A stretch of DNA of 64,000 nucleotides from Afifella aestuarii (GCF_004023665.1 NZ_SAUF01000002.1:124001-188000); one strand, 5' to 3'; positions 42,638 through 50,446 are shown, counted from the stretch's first letter. The notes: generated by a model not told the origin, from the letters alone. Numbers and translations are program-made.

Positions 42638-42916
42638 TCACGCCTGTTCCGGCGCGATCCGGATTGCCCGGTCGGTCGGGGCGGAAAGGTCGACCTCGCC
42701 GGCATGGAGCGCGACCAGGAGATCGGTGCCGACCTCGGAAAGTCCCGCTGCATGGGCGGCCGCAATCAAGGTCGGCCAGCGGATGACGGGAATGGAACGC
42801 CGGCGCTTCCACTCGGCAGCGGTCGAAACCGGCACGGGCGGGTCGAAAAGCCCGGCGACCCGGGTGGAGCCACCCAGGGCGTCGAACAGATCCGCGATCG
42901 ATGCGATGTCCTTCAT
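42638..42916 (-). CDS. Cro-like helix-turn-helix protein
   Basis: Ninety-two residues. IADLFDALGGSTRVAGLFDP (about 7-26) followed by AAEWKRRRSIPVIRWPTLI matches YdaS/Cro-type proteins. Divergent from the repressor gene and first in the minus-strand module. Its ATG lies only 6 bases after the -10 box, so the mRNA is probably leaderless. Confidence 0.75.
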   Translation of the reverse strand: MKDIASIADLFDALGGSTRVAGLFDPPVPVSTAAEWKRRRSIPVIRWPTLIAAAHAAGLSEVGTDLLVALHAGEVDLSAPTDRAIRIAPEQA

Positions 42917-42922
42917 GGCTCC

Positions 42923-42951
42923 ACATTACGCGTTTTGCGTAACAAAGGCAA
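42923..42951 (-). promoter_or_regulatory. Promoter of the cro-like operon with repressor site in the spacer
   Basis: On the minus strand TTGCCT (42951-42946), 17 bp, TAATGT (42928-42923). The spacer and the -10 edge are covered by the operator TTACGCGTTTTGCGTAA (42926-42942), so repressor binding should block RNA polymerase. Confidence 0.75.
42926..42942. promoter_or_regulatory. Operator O1 (perfect 17-bp dyad)
   Basis: TTACGC-GTTTT-GCGTAA, one of four related sites in the control region. A degenerate copy, TGACGCAAAATGCGATA, lies at 42963-42979 within or just before the start of the repressor gene and could serve autoregulation. Confidence 0.75.
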
Positions 42952-42957
42952 CGCATC

Positions 42958-43611
42958 ATGCATGACGCAAAATGCGATATGTCGCGCATGTCATCCGGAC
43001 CCTCGGGAAAAAGCGACCGCCTGCGCCAGGCGCGGCAGGATGCGGGCTATGCCACGGGCAGCGACGCGGCCCGCGCGTTCGGCTGGGCGATCTCCACCTA
43101 TCTCGGCCACGAGAACGGCGACCGCGGCTTTTCATCCGCGACCGCGGAGCGCTATGCGCGCGCCTTTCGCGTGTCGGCCGCCTGGCTGTTGACGGGTGAG
43201 ATGGCGCCGGCGCGCAACCATCTGCGCGTGCCGCTCGTCGGCTATGTCGGTGGCGGCGAGCGCGTCGTGCCGATCGACGATCACGAGAAGGGCGCCTCGC
43301 TGGAGACGATCGATCTCGACTTCGCCGATTTCGATCCCGTCGCCGTCCGGGTGCGCGGCTCCTCGATGGCGCCGGCCTATCGCAACGGCGACGTGCTCGT
43401 CTGCTCGCGCGTGGAGGGTGCCGATATCGAGCGCGCCCTCAACCGCGACTGCGTCGTCATGACGGTCGACGGCGAGGGATATCTCAAGATCCTGCGCCCG
43501 GGCGACAAGCCCGGCACCTATCGGCTGCGCTCCTACAACCCGGCTTTCGAGGACATCGAGAACGTGGCGCTCGCCTGGGTCGCGCCCGTCAAGATGCGGC
43601 TGATCTCGTAA
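42958..43611 (+). CDS. CI-type repressor (HTH plus S24 LexA-like peptidase)
   Basis: 217 residues if read from ATG 42958; starts at 42979 or 42988 are equally possible since none has a clear ribosome-binding site. HTH: SDRLRQARQDAGYATGSDAA...WAISTYLGHENG. The C-terminal S24 domain has the Ser in RGSSMAPAYRNGD (about 138) and the Lys in EGYLKILRPG (about 176), implying RecA-stimulated self-cleavage and SOS induction. Maintains lysogeny via the TTACGC dyads. Confidence 0.9.
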   Translation: MHDAKCDMSRMSSGPSGKSDRLRQARQDAGYATGSDAARAFGWAISTYLGHENGDRGFSSATAERYARAFRVSAAWLLTGEMAPARNHLRVPLVGYVGGGERVVPIDDHEKGASLETIDLDFADFDPVAVRVRGSSMAPAYRNGDVLVCSRVEGADIERALNRDCVVMTVDGEGYLKILRPGDKPGTYRLRSYNPAFEDIENVALAWVAPVKMRLIS

Positions 43612-43679
43612 ACCCCAACCCCGGATTTCGTAAACCGCCGAGCCTGGTTTCGTGACCTGAGAGGCTGATTTCGTAAACC
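43602..43679. repeat. Four direct repeats at 21-22 bp period
   Basis: GATCTCGTAAACC (43602), GATTTCGTAAACC (43624), GGTTTCGTGACCT (43646), GATTTCGTAAACC (43667). The array fills the space between the convergent repressor and WYL genes; the first unit holds the repressor stop codon. The two-helical-turn period places units on one DNA face, as for iterons or cooperative binding sites. Confidence 0.7.
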
Positions 43680-43680
43680 C

Positions 43681-44532
43681 TCATCGAAGAAGCTTCATCA
43701 GCCTGTCGCGGCGCTGATCCTCAAGGCGGCGATCCTCGCCGGCAAGATCCACCATCGCTTCGGAAAATTTCTCGAAGAGCGCCACCTGGCCGCCGGACCC
43801 GCCGATGCGCGACATGCCGCCCGCCGCCTCGTTCAAGGTCGGCCGGTCGTTCACGATCCAGAGCCGCGCGAGATCGCGGTCCCATTCGCCGGGCTCGCGC
43901 CCATAGGCGTTGCGCGCCGCGATGTAATCGAGAAGGAGATCGACCTCGGCGGGGGCGAGCTCCCGGTCGGCGCGGGCGATCCAGATGAGCGCGCGAAGGC
44001 CGGGCCGTGCCCGGTTCATCACCGCCTGATGCGAACGCTTCACCTCCGACGGCGGATCGACGAAGCGCGCAAAATAGGCTTTGGGATCGGCGATCTCCTC
44101 GCCGGAGCGATGGTCGATCATGCGCAGAATCCTGTCGGCGCGAAAGGTGCGCTCCGCCTCGGCCGAGAAGCAATAGGCGTCGACATAAAGCGCCTGGCCG
44201 GAATCGGACCGGCCGGAATCGTAGACGTCCTTGACCTCGATGACGCGGCGCGACCGCTCGTCGTCGCGGTTCTGGTAGGTGATGCCGAAAACGAGACCCG
44301 AGACGGCATGCGCCTTGTTCGGGCCGGGCGGCGCCTCCGGCGGGCCCAGAGGCGGCCGGGGCGATGACCGGGAAGGGGCGGAACCGGACGCGCCTGAAAC
44401 CCATGTGCGGGAATCGCCCGCGGATGCCCCTCGGCTTTGCTGTCGATGCGCGTCGTCGTCGTTGCTCGCGGCCCATCGCCGGGCGAGCCAGATCGCACCC
44501 GCGATCGCCATGATGATGATCAGCCATGTCAT
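43681..44532 (-). CDS. Membrane-anchored WYL-like / TerB-like protein
   Basis: 283 residues. One N-terminal membrane helix (TWLIIIMAIAGAIWLARRW), a disordered Ser/Pro linker to about 75, then a WYL-like small beta-barrel domain (VSGLVFGITYQNRDDERSRR; VYDSGRSDSGQALYVDAYCF; RILRMIDHRSGE) near 78-150, and a helical TerB-like end (LRALIWIARADRELAPAEVD). WYL domains usually sense nucleic-acid ligands. Single gene, opposite to early genes and convergent with cI: the usual place for lysogenic-conversion or exclusion genes. Role unknown. Confidence 0.7.
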   Translation of the reverse strand: MTWLIIIMAIAGAIWLARRWAASNDDDAHRQQSRGASAGDSRTWVSGASGSAPSRSSPRPPLGPPEAPPGPNKAHAVSGLVFGITYQNRDDERSRRVIEVKDVYDSGRSDSGQALYVDAYCFSAEAERTFRADRILRMIDHRSGEEIADPKAYFARFVDPPSEVKRSHQAVMNRARPGLRALIWIARADRELAPAEVDLLLDYIAARNAYGREPGEWDRDLARLWIVNDRPTLNEAAGGMSRIGGSGGQVALFEKFSEAMVDLAGEDRRLEDQRRDRLMKLLR

Positions 44533-44650
44533 GCGCGAACCCGTTGCACAAACGGTCGAACGTCAACCCGGGATGCTAACGCGGCAGGGCGTGCGCGCAC
44601 AGCGCGACGCGGCCCGCTGATTCGTCGCAGGAAAAACGCTCTTTGCGCAA

Positions 44651-44693
44651 TTACGCAAAATGCGTTGACGTGATTACGCAAAACGCGTAACGT
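44651..44693 (+). promoter_or_regulatory. Early rightward promoter with two repressor operators
   Basis: TTGACG (44665-44670), 17 bp, TAACGT (44688-44693). Operator TTACGCAAAATGCGTTG (44651-44667) overlaps -35 and TTACGCAAAACGCGTAA (44674-44690) fills the spacer. Same architecture as the cro promoter 1.7 kb away. The stretch 44533-44650 holds no gene. Confidence 0.85.
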
Positions 44694-44722
44694 TCGCCTC
44701 AGTCATCTCGACGGAGGCTTCG

Positions 44723-45109
44723 ATGCGCAACCCGCTCGACAATTCCCAGAACGCCTATCGCCCGGCGAAGATCTACAGCGCGTCCGGCGATGCCGATCGG
44801 CCGCTCCCGGTCTATTTCAGCGGCGACATCAATGCGCCGCGTGTGCCGCAGGATGCCTTCGGCCTGTTCGGGCCGTCGCCCGCCGAGCGGCGCCGGCGCC
44901 GGCGCGGCCATGTCGCCCTGACGCTGGCGCTCGCCGCGATCCTGACGCTCGCCGCTGCATCGATCGCGGCGATGGCCGATCCGGCGCTTGATCCGGCCTT
45001 GGGCGAAAAGCTCGCCGTCACCGCTTTCGTCGCGGGCTTTGCCGCCGTCGGCGCGCTTCTGGTCGCCTTCGTCATCGCGGCGGTTCAGTCGGGGCAGGGG
45101 CGGTCATGA
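44723..45109 (+). CDS. First early gene: unknown protein with two membrane segments
   Basis: 128 residues, ATG after CGGAGG. A soluble N-terminal half (NSQNAYRPAKIYSASGDADR), a basic stretch (AERRRRRRGHV), then two hydrophobic helices (LTLALAAILTLAAASIAAMA; VTAFVAGFAAVGALLVAFVI). No family recognised. First gene under the repressor-controlled promoter. Confidence 0.65.
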   Translation: MRNPLDNSQNAYRPAKIYSASGDADRPLPVYFSGDINAPRVPQDAFGLFGPSPAERRRRRRGHVALTLALAAILTLAAASIAAMADPALDPALGEKLAVTAFVAGFAAVGALLVAFVIAAVQSGQGRS

Positions 45110-45345
45110 CATACGTTCCGACCATCATTCCGGACATCGGTTGTGCGGAGGTCGCGCGCGCCGTGGTGCTGCAGCGTCCGCATGAGCGGCTGGCCGCCTG
45201 CACCCGCCGCCTCGCCGGTCTGACCCGCCGCATCTGCGCCGACGCCGACGACCATGTCGCCCGCCTGCACGCGGTCGCCACGCTCCCCGAGATCGACAAC
45301 CTCCTCGCCGAGATCGACGCGCTAGAGGCGGAGATGCGGTCATGA
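45106..45345 (+). CDS. Small unknown early protein, 79 aa
   Basis: ATGA overlap with the genes on both sides. Helical, Arg-rich middle (ERLAACTRRLAGLTRRICAD) and acidic end (LPEIDNLLAEIDALEAEMRS). No motif recognised. Confidence 0.55.
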   Translation: MTYVPTIIPDIGCAEVARAVVLQRPHERLAACTRRLAGLTRRICADADDHVARLHAVATLPEIDNLLAEIDALEAEMRS

Positions 45346-45683
45346 GCGCGCAAGACACAGCCTATGAAGGATGGGCGGCCTTGGAGCTGATGGGGCATCG
45401 ACGTCGCGTCGGCTATGTGCGCGAGGTCGAGGCGTTTGGCGGCAAGCTTCTGCGCATCGACATCCCGGTGGAGGGCGCTGAGGACGTCACCGAATTCTAC
45501 GGCTGCACCTCTCTCTATGCGCTGCGTCCCGTCTCCGAAGAGATCGCGCGCGACTATGCGAAGGCCTCCGGCGATCCGCGTCCGGTGCGTCCGGTCGCAT
45601 ACAGGATCGAAGAACGGCGCGAGGTCGACGATCGCGGGGTCGACGATGACGACATCCCTTTTGATGGAGAGGGCAATGTCTAG
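45342..45683 (+). CDS. Conserved phage protein of unknown function, 113 aa
   Basis: YEGWAALELMGHRRRVGYVR, then FYGCTSLYALRPVSEEIARD, is a pattern found in early regions of many proteobacterial phages, often near recombination or single-strand DNA-binding genes; the role is unknown. Acidic tail (DDRGVDDDDIPFDGE) like that of SSB proteins. Confidence 0.65.
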   Translation: MSAQDTAYEGWAALELMGHRRRVGYVREVEAFGGKLLRIDIPVEGAEDVTEFYGCTSLYALRPVSEEIARDYAKASGDPRPVRPVAYRIEERREVDDRGVDDDDIPFDGEGNV

Positions 45684-46011
45684 CTTTCTCTCTTTTTCCC
45701 TGCCCGCCGAAGCCCCCATCCCCGGGCATGGGCCCCGCCGACAGATTGTCCGGCGGGTGAGCGAGGCGCGCTCAAGCGCCCGAGCCGGTGCGAGGCCGGC
45801 ACCTTCTCGCCCTGCAGACGAGGAGCGCCGCGGCGGCGCGATCTCTGCGGACGACGGCGCGGCCGGGCCTTCCGGTCAACCCCCAACCTGCTCCCCAGGG
45901 CCGGCCGGGCATGGTGCCCGCGCCCCGGCCGCGCCGTTTCAGATCCCAAGCCCAGGCGGCGCGCTGACGCATCACCGCCAGCACCCAAAACGAGGAGGCC
46001 GCGATGGCTGA
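45676..46011 (+). CDS. Possible low-complexity protein, 111 aa
   Basis: Starts in an ATG overlapping the end of the previous gene. Rich in Ala, Pro, Arg and Gly with no predicted fold (PGHGPRRQIVRRVSEARSSA). Weak candidate; it could be a translated spacer. It overlaps the next gene by 8 bases. Confidence 0.3.
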   Translation: MSSFLSFSLPAEAPIPGHGPRRQIVRRVSEARSSARAGARPAPSRPADEERRGGAISADDGAAGPSGQPPTCSPGPAGHGARAPAAPFQIPSPGGALTHHRQHPKRGGRDG

Positions 46012-46441
46012 CGAGACACCCATGCCGAACGATGTCGTTCGCAAGCTCGCAGATGGCATTTTAATCGGGGTCGGCGAGCAGGCGCTTGCAGCGAGAGCGA
46101 AGCAGACCGGAGATGACCTCATGGCGTCTGACAATCCGGAGCTACGTCTCGCGGGCTCTCTTTATGAGCGCGGTTATCGCCAGGCGTGGCTGGATTGGAT
46201 GGCGCGCGATGCGCTCCCAAAGGGACCCGCCGGCTTTGCCGAAGTCTCGAACTCATTTGCGTCCGTGACCGCCCTGCAGATCATCGAGATCGCTGCCTCT
46301 TACTGCGCCGGCGCGAGTCGATCCGGCCCGCTGATGCGCGAAATCGTCGACGTCATAACGGCGGACATCTCGAACAAAGCGCGCCATTTCGTCAAGCCGT
46401 GCGGCGAGGCGATCGATCTGCGCAAAAAGGGAGATGCGTGA
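46004..46441 (+). CDS. Unknown early protein, 145 aa
   Basis: ATG after GAGG. Helical, soluble: [60 protein letters not shown]. No recognised family. Its stop overlaps the start of the GapR-like gene. Confidence 0.6.
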   Translation: MADETPMPNDVVRKLADGILIGVGEQALAARAKQTGDDLMASDNPELRLAGSLYERGYRQAWLDWMARDALPKGPAGFAEVSNSFASVTALQIIEIAASYCAGASRSGPLMREIVDVITADISNKARHFVKPCGEAIDLRKKGDA

Positions 46442-46725
46442 TGGCTGAAACAACCGACACGCGCGGCACCGGCGGTGTCGCGGCCGATCAGCTGCGCTCG
46501 CTGATCGAGCGCATCGAGCGGCTGGAGGAAGAGAAGAAGGAGCGCGCCGACGACATTCGCGACGTCTACCTTGAGGCGAAATCGAACGGCTTCGACACGG
46601 CCGTCATGCGCCAGGTCGTGAAGCTGCGCAAGCAGGACAGTGCCGAGCGGCAGGAACAGGAGGCGATCCTCGACCTCTACATGCACGCCCTCGGCATGGC
46701 GCCGGATGCGGGGGACCAGGCATGA
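46441..46725 (+). CDS. GapR-like nucleoid protein (DUF2312)
   Basis: 94 residues. [60 protein letters not shown], then LYMHALG: the complete GapR signature of dimerising helices and basic DNA-contact helix. GapR of Caulobacter binds overtwisted DNA ahead of polymerases and helps topoisomerases. A phage copy could aid phage replication or reorganise the host nucleoid. Confidence 0.88.
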   Translation: MAETTDTRGTGGVAADQLRSLIERIERLEEEKKERADDIRDVYLEAKSNGFDTAVMRQVVKLRKQDSAERQEQEAILDLYMHALGMAPDAGDQA

Positions 46726-47123
46726 ACAGCATGACGAAGGAAGAGCGCATCGCGCTCGGTGAGCGGGTGGCGTCGCTCGAAATGGCGATCGCGAAAATCG
46801 AGAATGCGCGGAAACCGTTCGACGAGGCGATCAAAGTGATCGCCAACGCGCGCGACGAGATGCTGGAGGCGGCTGGCGTCACCGAGGTCCTCGGCTATTG
46901 CGAGACATGCGCGGTACCGCTCTTTGACGGCGACCGCGGCCATTACGCCTCCGAGCCCGGTCTTTACTGGTGCGAAGAGCACGCGCCCACCTGGGGCGAG
47001 CTGCGGGAAGAGGTCGAGGCGCTGCCTGACGGCGCGGCGAGCGACGGCGGATGGACGAAGGCTGAGCTCCTCCGCATGTGCGTGCTGCACGATCCGAACG
47101 AACGCAATGTGTGGGTGCTGTGA
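46722..47123 (+). CDS. Unknown early protein with Cys-containing domain
   Basis: 133 residues. N-terminal helix pair ([20 protein letters not shown]), then a probable zinc site CETC...WCEEH (about 67-92) and an acidic end. ATGA overlaps at both ends. Function unknown. Confidence 0.6.
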   Translation: MNSMTKEERIALGERVASLEMAIAKIENARKPFDEAIKVIANARDEMLEAAGVTEVLGYCETCAVPLFDGDRGHYASEPGLYWCEEHAPTWGELREEVEALPDGAASDGGWTKAELLRMCVLHDPNERNVWVL

Positions 47124-48040
47124 TGAGCGCGGACACCAAGATCGAATGGTGCGACGCGACGTGGAGCCCGTGGCTCGGCTGCACGAAGATCGCGCCGGCC
47201 TGCGACCATTGCTATGCCGCGTCTTGGGCGAAACGCACCGGCTCGCCGGAGCTTTGGGCCGGCGAGCGCCGGCGCACGAGCACGGATTATTGGAAGCGCC
47301 CCTTGAAGTGGAACCGCGAGGCCGAAAAGGCCGGCACGCGGAAAAGCGTGTTTCCGTCGCTCTGCGACCCCTTCGACAACCAGGTGCCGAATGAATGGCG
47401 CCGCGATTTCTTCGATCTGATCGAGGCGACGCCGCACCTTCTGTGGCTGCTGCTGACGAAGCGCCCGCAGAACATTCTGCGCATGGTGCCGCTCGATTGG
47501 CTCCATTCCTGGCCCGAGAATGTCTGGCCCGGCACGACGGTCGAGGACCGCAAGCGCGCCGGCCGCAATCTTTGGGAGCTGGCACAGGTGCATTCGCGCG
47601 TGCGCTTCATGTCGGCCGAGCCCCTTCTTGAGGGCTTCGATCTCACCGCGATCGAAAACCCGCACGGCGAGACGTTCAACGCGCTGACGGGCTTCGTCAA
47701 CGACGACATCGGATGGGTTCAGGCCATCGACTGGGTCATCTGCGGCGGCGAGAGCGGCCCGAACGCCCGGCCGATGCATCCCGATTGGGCGCGCGACCTG
47801 CGCGATCAATGCGCCGAGCACCGCGTGCCGTTTTTCTTCAAACAGCATGGCGAGTGGATCGGCGTGCCGGACCTGCGGCATCTGCCGGGCGGGTCGGGGC
47901 CTGGCATTGGAGCCTTCGATCACTGCGAATACGACCAAGAACACGAGGCTGTGCGCATCGGCAAGGCGCGGGCCGGTCGGCTCCTGGATGGTGTCGAGCA
48001 TTCGGCCGTTCCGGACGTGCTCGCGAGGGCAGCAGCATGA
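47123..48040 (+). CDS. Phage Gp37/Gp68-like protein (DUF5131)
   Basis: 305 residues. KIEWCDATWSPWLGCTKIAP followed by ACDHCYAASWAKR is the family hallmark, with a Cys cluster suggesting an iron-sulfur or radical-SAM-like site. LLLTKRPQNILRMVP, NVWPGTTVED, RFMSAEPLL and WVICGGESGPNARPM follow in the family order. Widespread in phages, reaction unknown. Clustered here with a zinc ribbon and a methylase. Confidence 0.88.
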   Translation: MSADTKIEWCDATWSPWLGCTKIAPACDHCYAASWAKRTGSPELWAGERRRTSTDYWKRPLKWNREAEKAGTRKSVFPSLCDPFDNQVPNEWRRDFFDLIEATPHLLWLLLTKRPQNILRMVPLDWLHSWPENVWPGTTVEDRKRAGRNLWELAQVHSRVRFMSAEPLLEGFDLTAIENPHGETFNALTGFVNDDIGWVQAIDWVICGGESGPNARPMHPDWARDLRDQCAEHRVPFFFKQHGEWIGVPDLRHLPGGSGPGIGAFDHCEYDQEHEAVRIGKARAGRLLDGVEHSAVPDVLARAAA

Positions 48041-48180
48041 TCCTCACCTGCCACGACTGCCCACGAAAACTCGCTTTCTGCGGCATCGGTGCGGCCGCCA
48101 GGCGGCGCTATGCCGGACTCTTCGGCTGGCTGGAGAGGGCCGGGCATTTCGTCTGCCCGACATGCGGCGGCGAAAGGTGA
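48037..48180 (+). CDS. Mini zinc-ribbon protein, 47 aa
   Basis: LTCHDCPRKLAFCGI near the N-terminus and HFVCPTCGGER at the end give two Cys pairs around an Arg-rich helix, resembling Com-type translational activators of phage modification genes. It overlaps both neighbours by 4 bases. Regulation of the downstream methylase is an attractive inference. Confidence 0.6.
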   Translation: MILTCHDCPRKLAFCGIGAAARRRYAGLFGWLERAGHFVCPTCGGER

Positions 48181-49166
48181 CCGCGGCGTGCGCGACCCAT
48201 GAGGCCCCGACGCGGCCCGTGCTCCGGTGGCACGGCGGCAAGTGGCGCCTCGCGCCGTGGATCATCTCCCATTTCCCGGCGCACCGCGTCTATGTCGAAC
48301 CGTTCGGCGGAGCTGGTTCCGTGCTCCTCAGAAAGCCGCGCGTCTATGCCGAGATCTACAACGACCTCGACGATGAGGTGGTGACCCTGTTTCGTGTTCT
48401 GCGCAATCCCGATCTCGCTGAGAGGCTGATCGACTTGCTGCAGCTGACACCCTTCGCCCGAACGGAGTTTCGGGCCGCGTATGAACCGAGCGACGATCCC
48501 GTGGAGCAATCGCGGCGGCTGATCATCCGGTCGTTCATGGGCTTCGGATCGAACGCCCATGCGAGCTGGGAAAGGGGGGCTGGGTCAACCGGCTTTCGGG
48601 CAGACAGCCGTCGCGACGGCACGACACCGGCGAAGGACTGGTCGAACTATGTCGGCATGCCATCCGGCGGGTGGTTCAATTCAAGCAGTGCGCGCGCCAG
48701 AGGAAGCCATCCGCAGAAGGCTCATTCCGCCGATTGGGAGCAATTCCCGGGGGCACTTCCTGCCTTCATCGACCGTTTGAGATGTGTCGTCATCGAGAAC
48801 CGTCCGGCGTCGGAGGTAATGGCGCAGCACGATGCGCCGACGACGTTGCACTACATCGATCCGCCTTATCTGCCGGAAGTGCGCGGGATCTCGCGAGGGG
48901 GTGGAGGCATGCGTGCGCTTTACCGCCACGAAATGACGCGAGACGATCATGCCGCGCTGCTGGAGGCGCTGCGCGGCCTCGCCGGTATGGTCGTGCTCTC
49001 CGGCTATCCAAGCCCGCTCTACGACGACCTCTTGCCCGGCTGGCTGCGCGTAGAACGCAAGGCCTATGCCGATGGCGCGCGCGAGCGGACCGAGTGCCTG
49101 TGGCTCAACCCGGCGTGCCAGGATGCACTCGGCCATGGGCCCCTGTTTGCCGGGGGCGAGGCATGA
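48177..49166 (+). CDS. D12-class N6-adenine DNA methyltransferase 2
   Basis: 329 residues from GTG 48177 (ATG 48162 is an alternative). VLRWHGGKWRLAPWIISHFP, VEPFGGAGSVLL, IYNDLDDEVVTLFRVLRN and the catalytic LHYIDPPYLPEV near residue 227. A typical phage Dam-type enzyme, not closely similar to the first one at 36763. No nuclease partner. Confidence 0.9.
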   Translation: MTAACATHEAPTRPVLRWHGGKWRLAPWIISHFPAHRVYVEPFGGAGSVLLRKPRVYAEIYNDLDDEVVTLFRVLRNPDLAERLIDLLQLTPFARTEFRAAYEPSDDPVEQSRRLIIRSFMGFGSNAHASWERGAGSTGFRADSRRDGTTPAKDWSNYVGMPSGGWFNSSSARARGSHPQKAHSADWEQFPGALPAFIDRLRCVVIENRPASEVMAQHDAPTTLHYIDPPYLPEVRGISRGGGGMRALYRHEMTRDDHAALLEALRGLAGMVVLSGYPSPLYDDLLPGWLRVERKAYADGARERTECLWLNPACQDALGHGPLFAGGEA

Positions 49167-49396
49167 CCCGCGACCTCCTCGCCACGCGGCGGCGGGCCCC
49201 CCAGGCAAGGGGCGGTCTTGCCGAGCTGACGCGGGCGCGCGCGCTCGCCGCGTCGCTGGTGTTGCGGCATGGCGAGGAGTTGTTGCCGATTTTCGACAGG
49301 CTCGACCGCGAATGTGCCGCTCTGGAAAAGCGCGAAGACGCGCTCGACCGCGTGCGCGCCATCGCCGCGACACGGGCCCAAGCTGCGGCCGGGTGA
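49163..49396 (+). CDS. Small unknown protein, 77 aa
   Basis: ATGA overlap with the methylase. Basic N-terminus (TRRRAPQARGGLAELTRARA) and a helical hairpin (EELLPIFDRLDRECAALEKR). No motif recognised. Confidence 0.5.
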   Translation: MTRDLLATRRRAPQARGGLAELTRARALAASLVLRHGEELLPIFDRLDRECAALEKREDALDRVRAIAATRAQAAAG

Positions 49397-49411
49397 GGGA
49401 GGGGAACCGAG

Positions 49412-49771
49412 ATGAAGACCGCCGATTTTCGCAAAGAGCTGATGGCGATCATGCCGGGATATCGTTGGACGGTGCACAAGGGCGGCAGCCCGGCGCGCAT
49501 GGCGGCGACGGGCATTCAGTCGAGCGGGTTCAACCGCCTCTCTACTCTCCGTGTCGTGCGGACCGAAAAGGACGGCCGCGTCTGGTATGACGCCGCGTCG
49601 TCCGATTATGGCGCTCGCAGCGACTGGGAAGAGCGTAACGGAGACCTGACGCTGGCGCGGGCGCTGCGCGGGCTGCAGTCTCATTATGAAATGAGGCAGG
49701 TCAAGTTCGGCCGTCTCGCCACGTCTTTGCAGAGAGGGCGAAAGCCGGACGACAACGCGGTGCGCCGATGA
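49412..49771 (+). CDS. Unknown early protein, 119 aa
   Basis: Good ribosome-binding site (GGGAGGGG). MKTADFRKELMAIMPGYRWT and RTEKDGRVWYDAASSDYGAR suggest a compact alpha/beta fold; the pattern is seen in other alphaproteobacterial phages without function. Confidence 0.6.
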   Translation: MKTADFRKELMAIMPGYRWTVHKGGSPARMAATGIQSSGFNRLSTLRVVRTEKDGRVWYDAASSDYGARSDWEERNGDLTLARALRGLQSHYEMRQVKFGRLATSLQRGRKPDDNAVRR

Positions 49772-50073
49772 CACGGCCCCGCGAAACCGACCTCAAAACC
49801 CTCCGCGCTCTGGCGGCCGACATGCAGGCCGCGCGCGCCGAGCGGGCGGTGAACAACCTCGTCTATGTCGTCCATGCCGACGCCCTGGCAGCGGCCTCGG
49901 AGGCCGCGCTCGCCGCGGCGATGGCAATCCGCGCCGTGCATCTGACGCGCGTCACCGCAAAGGACGGCCGCCACGCCGGAGATCCCCGCTGGCTCGCCCG
50001 CGCCGCGACCCGCTGTCACGAGATCATCAATGCCTGGGAGGCGAACAATCATGACGACCGAAGCTGCGGCTAA
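49768..50073 (+). CDS. Unknown early protein, 101 aa
   Basis: ATGA overlap with the upstream gene. Ala-rich helices (AALAAAMAIRAVHLTRVTA) and ending HEIINAWEANNHDDRSCG. No family recognised. It overlaps the following gene by 23 bp. Confidence 0.5.
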   Translation: MTRPRETDLKTLRALAADMQAARAERAVNNLVYVVHADALAAASEAALAAAMAIRAVHLTRVTAKDGRHAGDPRWLARAATRCHEIINAWEANNHDDRSCG

Positions 50074-50446
50074 AGCCTATCTCGCCGAGCATCTGTCGGT
50101 GTGGGGCGACAAGGAATATGCCGTCTTCAATCCGCACCAGAAGCCCGATGACGAATTGCCGGTCATCTACGGCTTCAACAACGGGGGCCGTCCCGGCTGG
50201 TACAGCGGCGTCTTGCTCGCGGAAGATGGGCAAGTGCTGGGCGGCCACATCTGTTCTGCCGAAGGCTACATGCCGCACGATCTCGGAGTCGTGTGCGGCT
50301 CGCGTCCCGATCGGCACGAGATGTTTCGGAAGCATTACCCGGACGGGTACCGCATGGATTTCGTCCCGCTCCGTGAGGTCCTCACACATGCCGGACTGGA
50401 TGCCGCATGTCAGCGCAACAAGGCGAAGGGCGAGGCCGATGGCTGA
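50051..50446 (+). CDS. Unknown early protein, 131 aa
   Basis: ATG 50051 preceded by GGGAGGCG. YLAEHLSVWGDKEYAVFNPH, then LPVIYGFNNGGRPGWYSGVL and HICSAEGYMPHDLGVV, suggest a globular beta-rich protein. No family recognised. Confidence 0.6.
   Translation: MTTEAAAKAYLAEHLSVWGDKEYAVFNPHQKPDDELPVIYGFNNGGRPGWYSGVLLAEDGQVLGGHICSAEGYMPHDLGVVCGSRPDRHEMFRKHYPDGYRMDFVPLREVLTHAGLDAACQRNKAKGEADG

Noticed and set aside
45680-45988. Minus-strand 102-codon frame in the early operon
   Set aside because: Arg/Gly low-complexity antisense frame; it also conflicts with operon direction.
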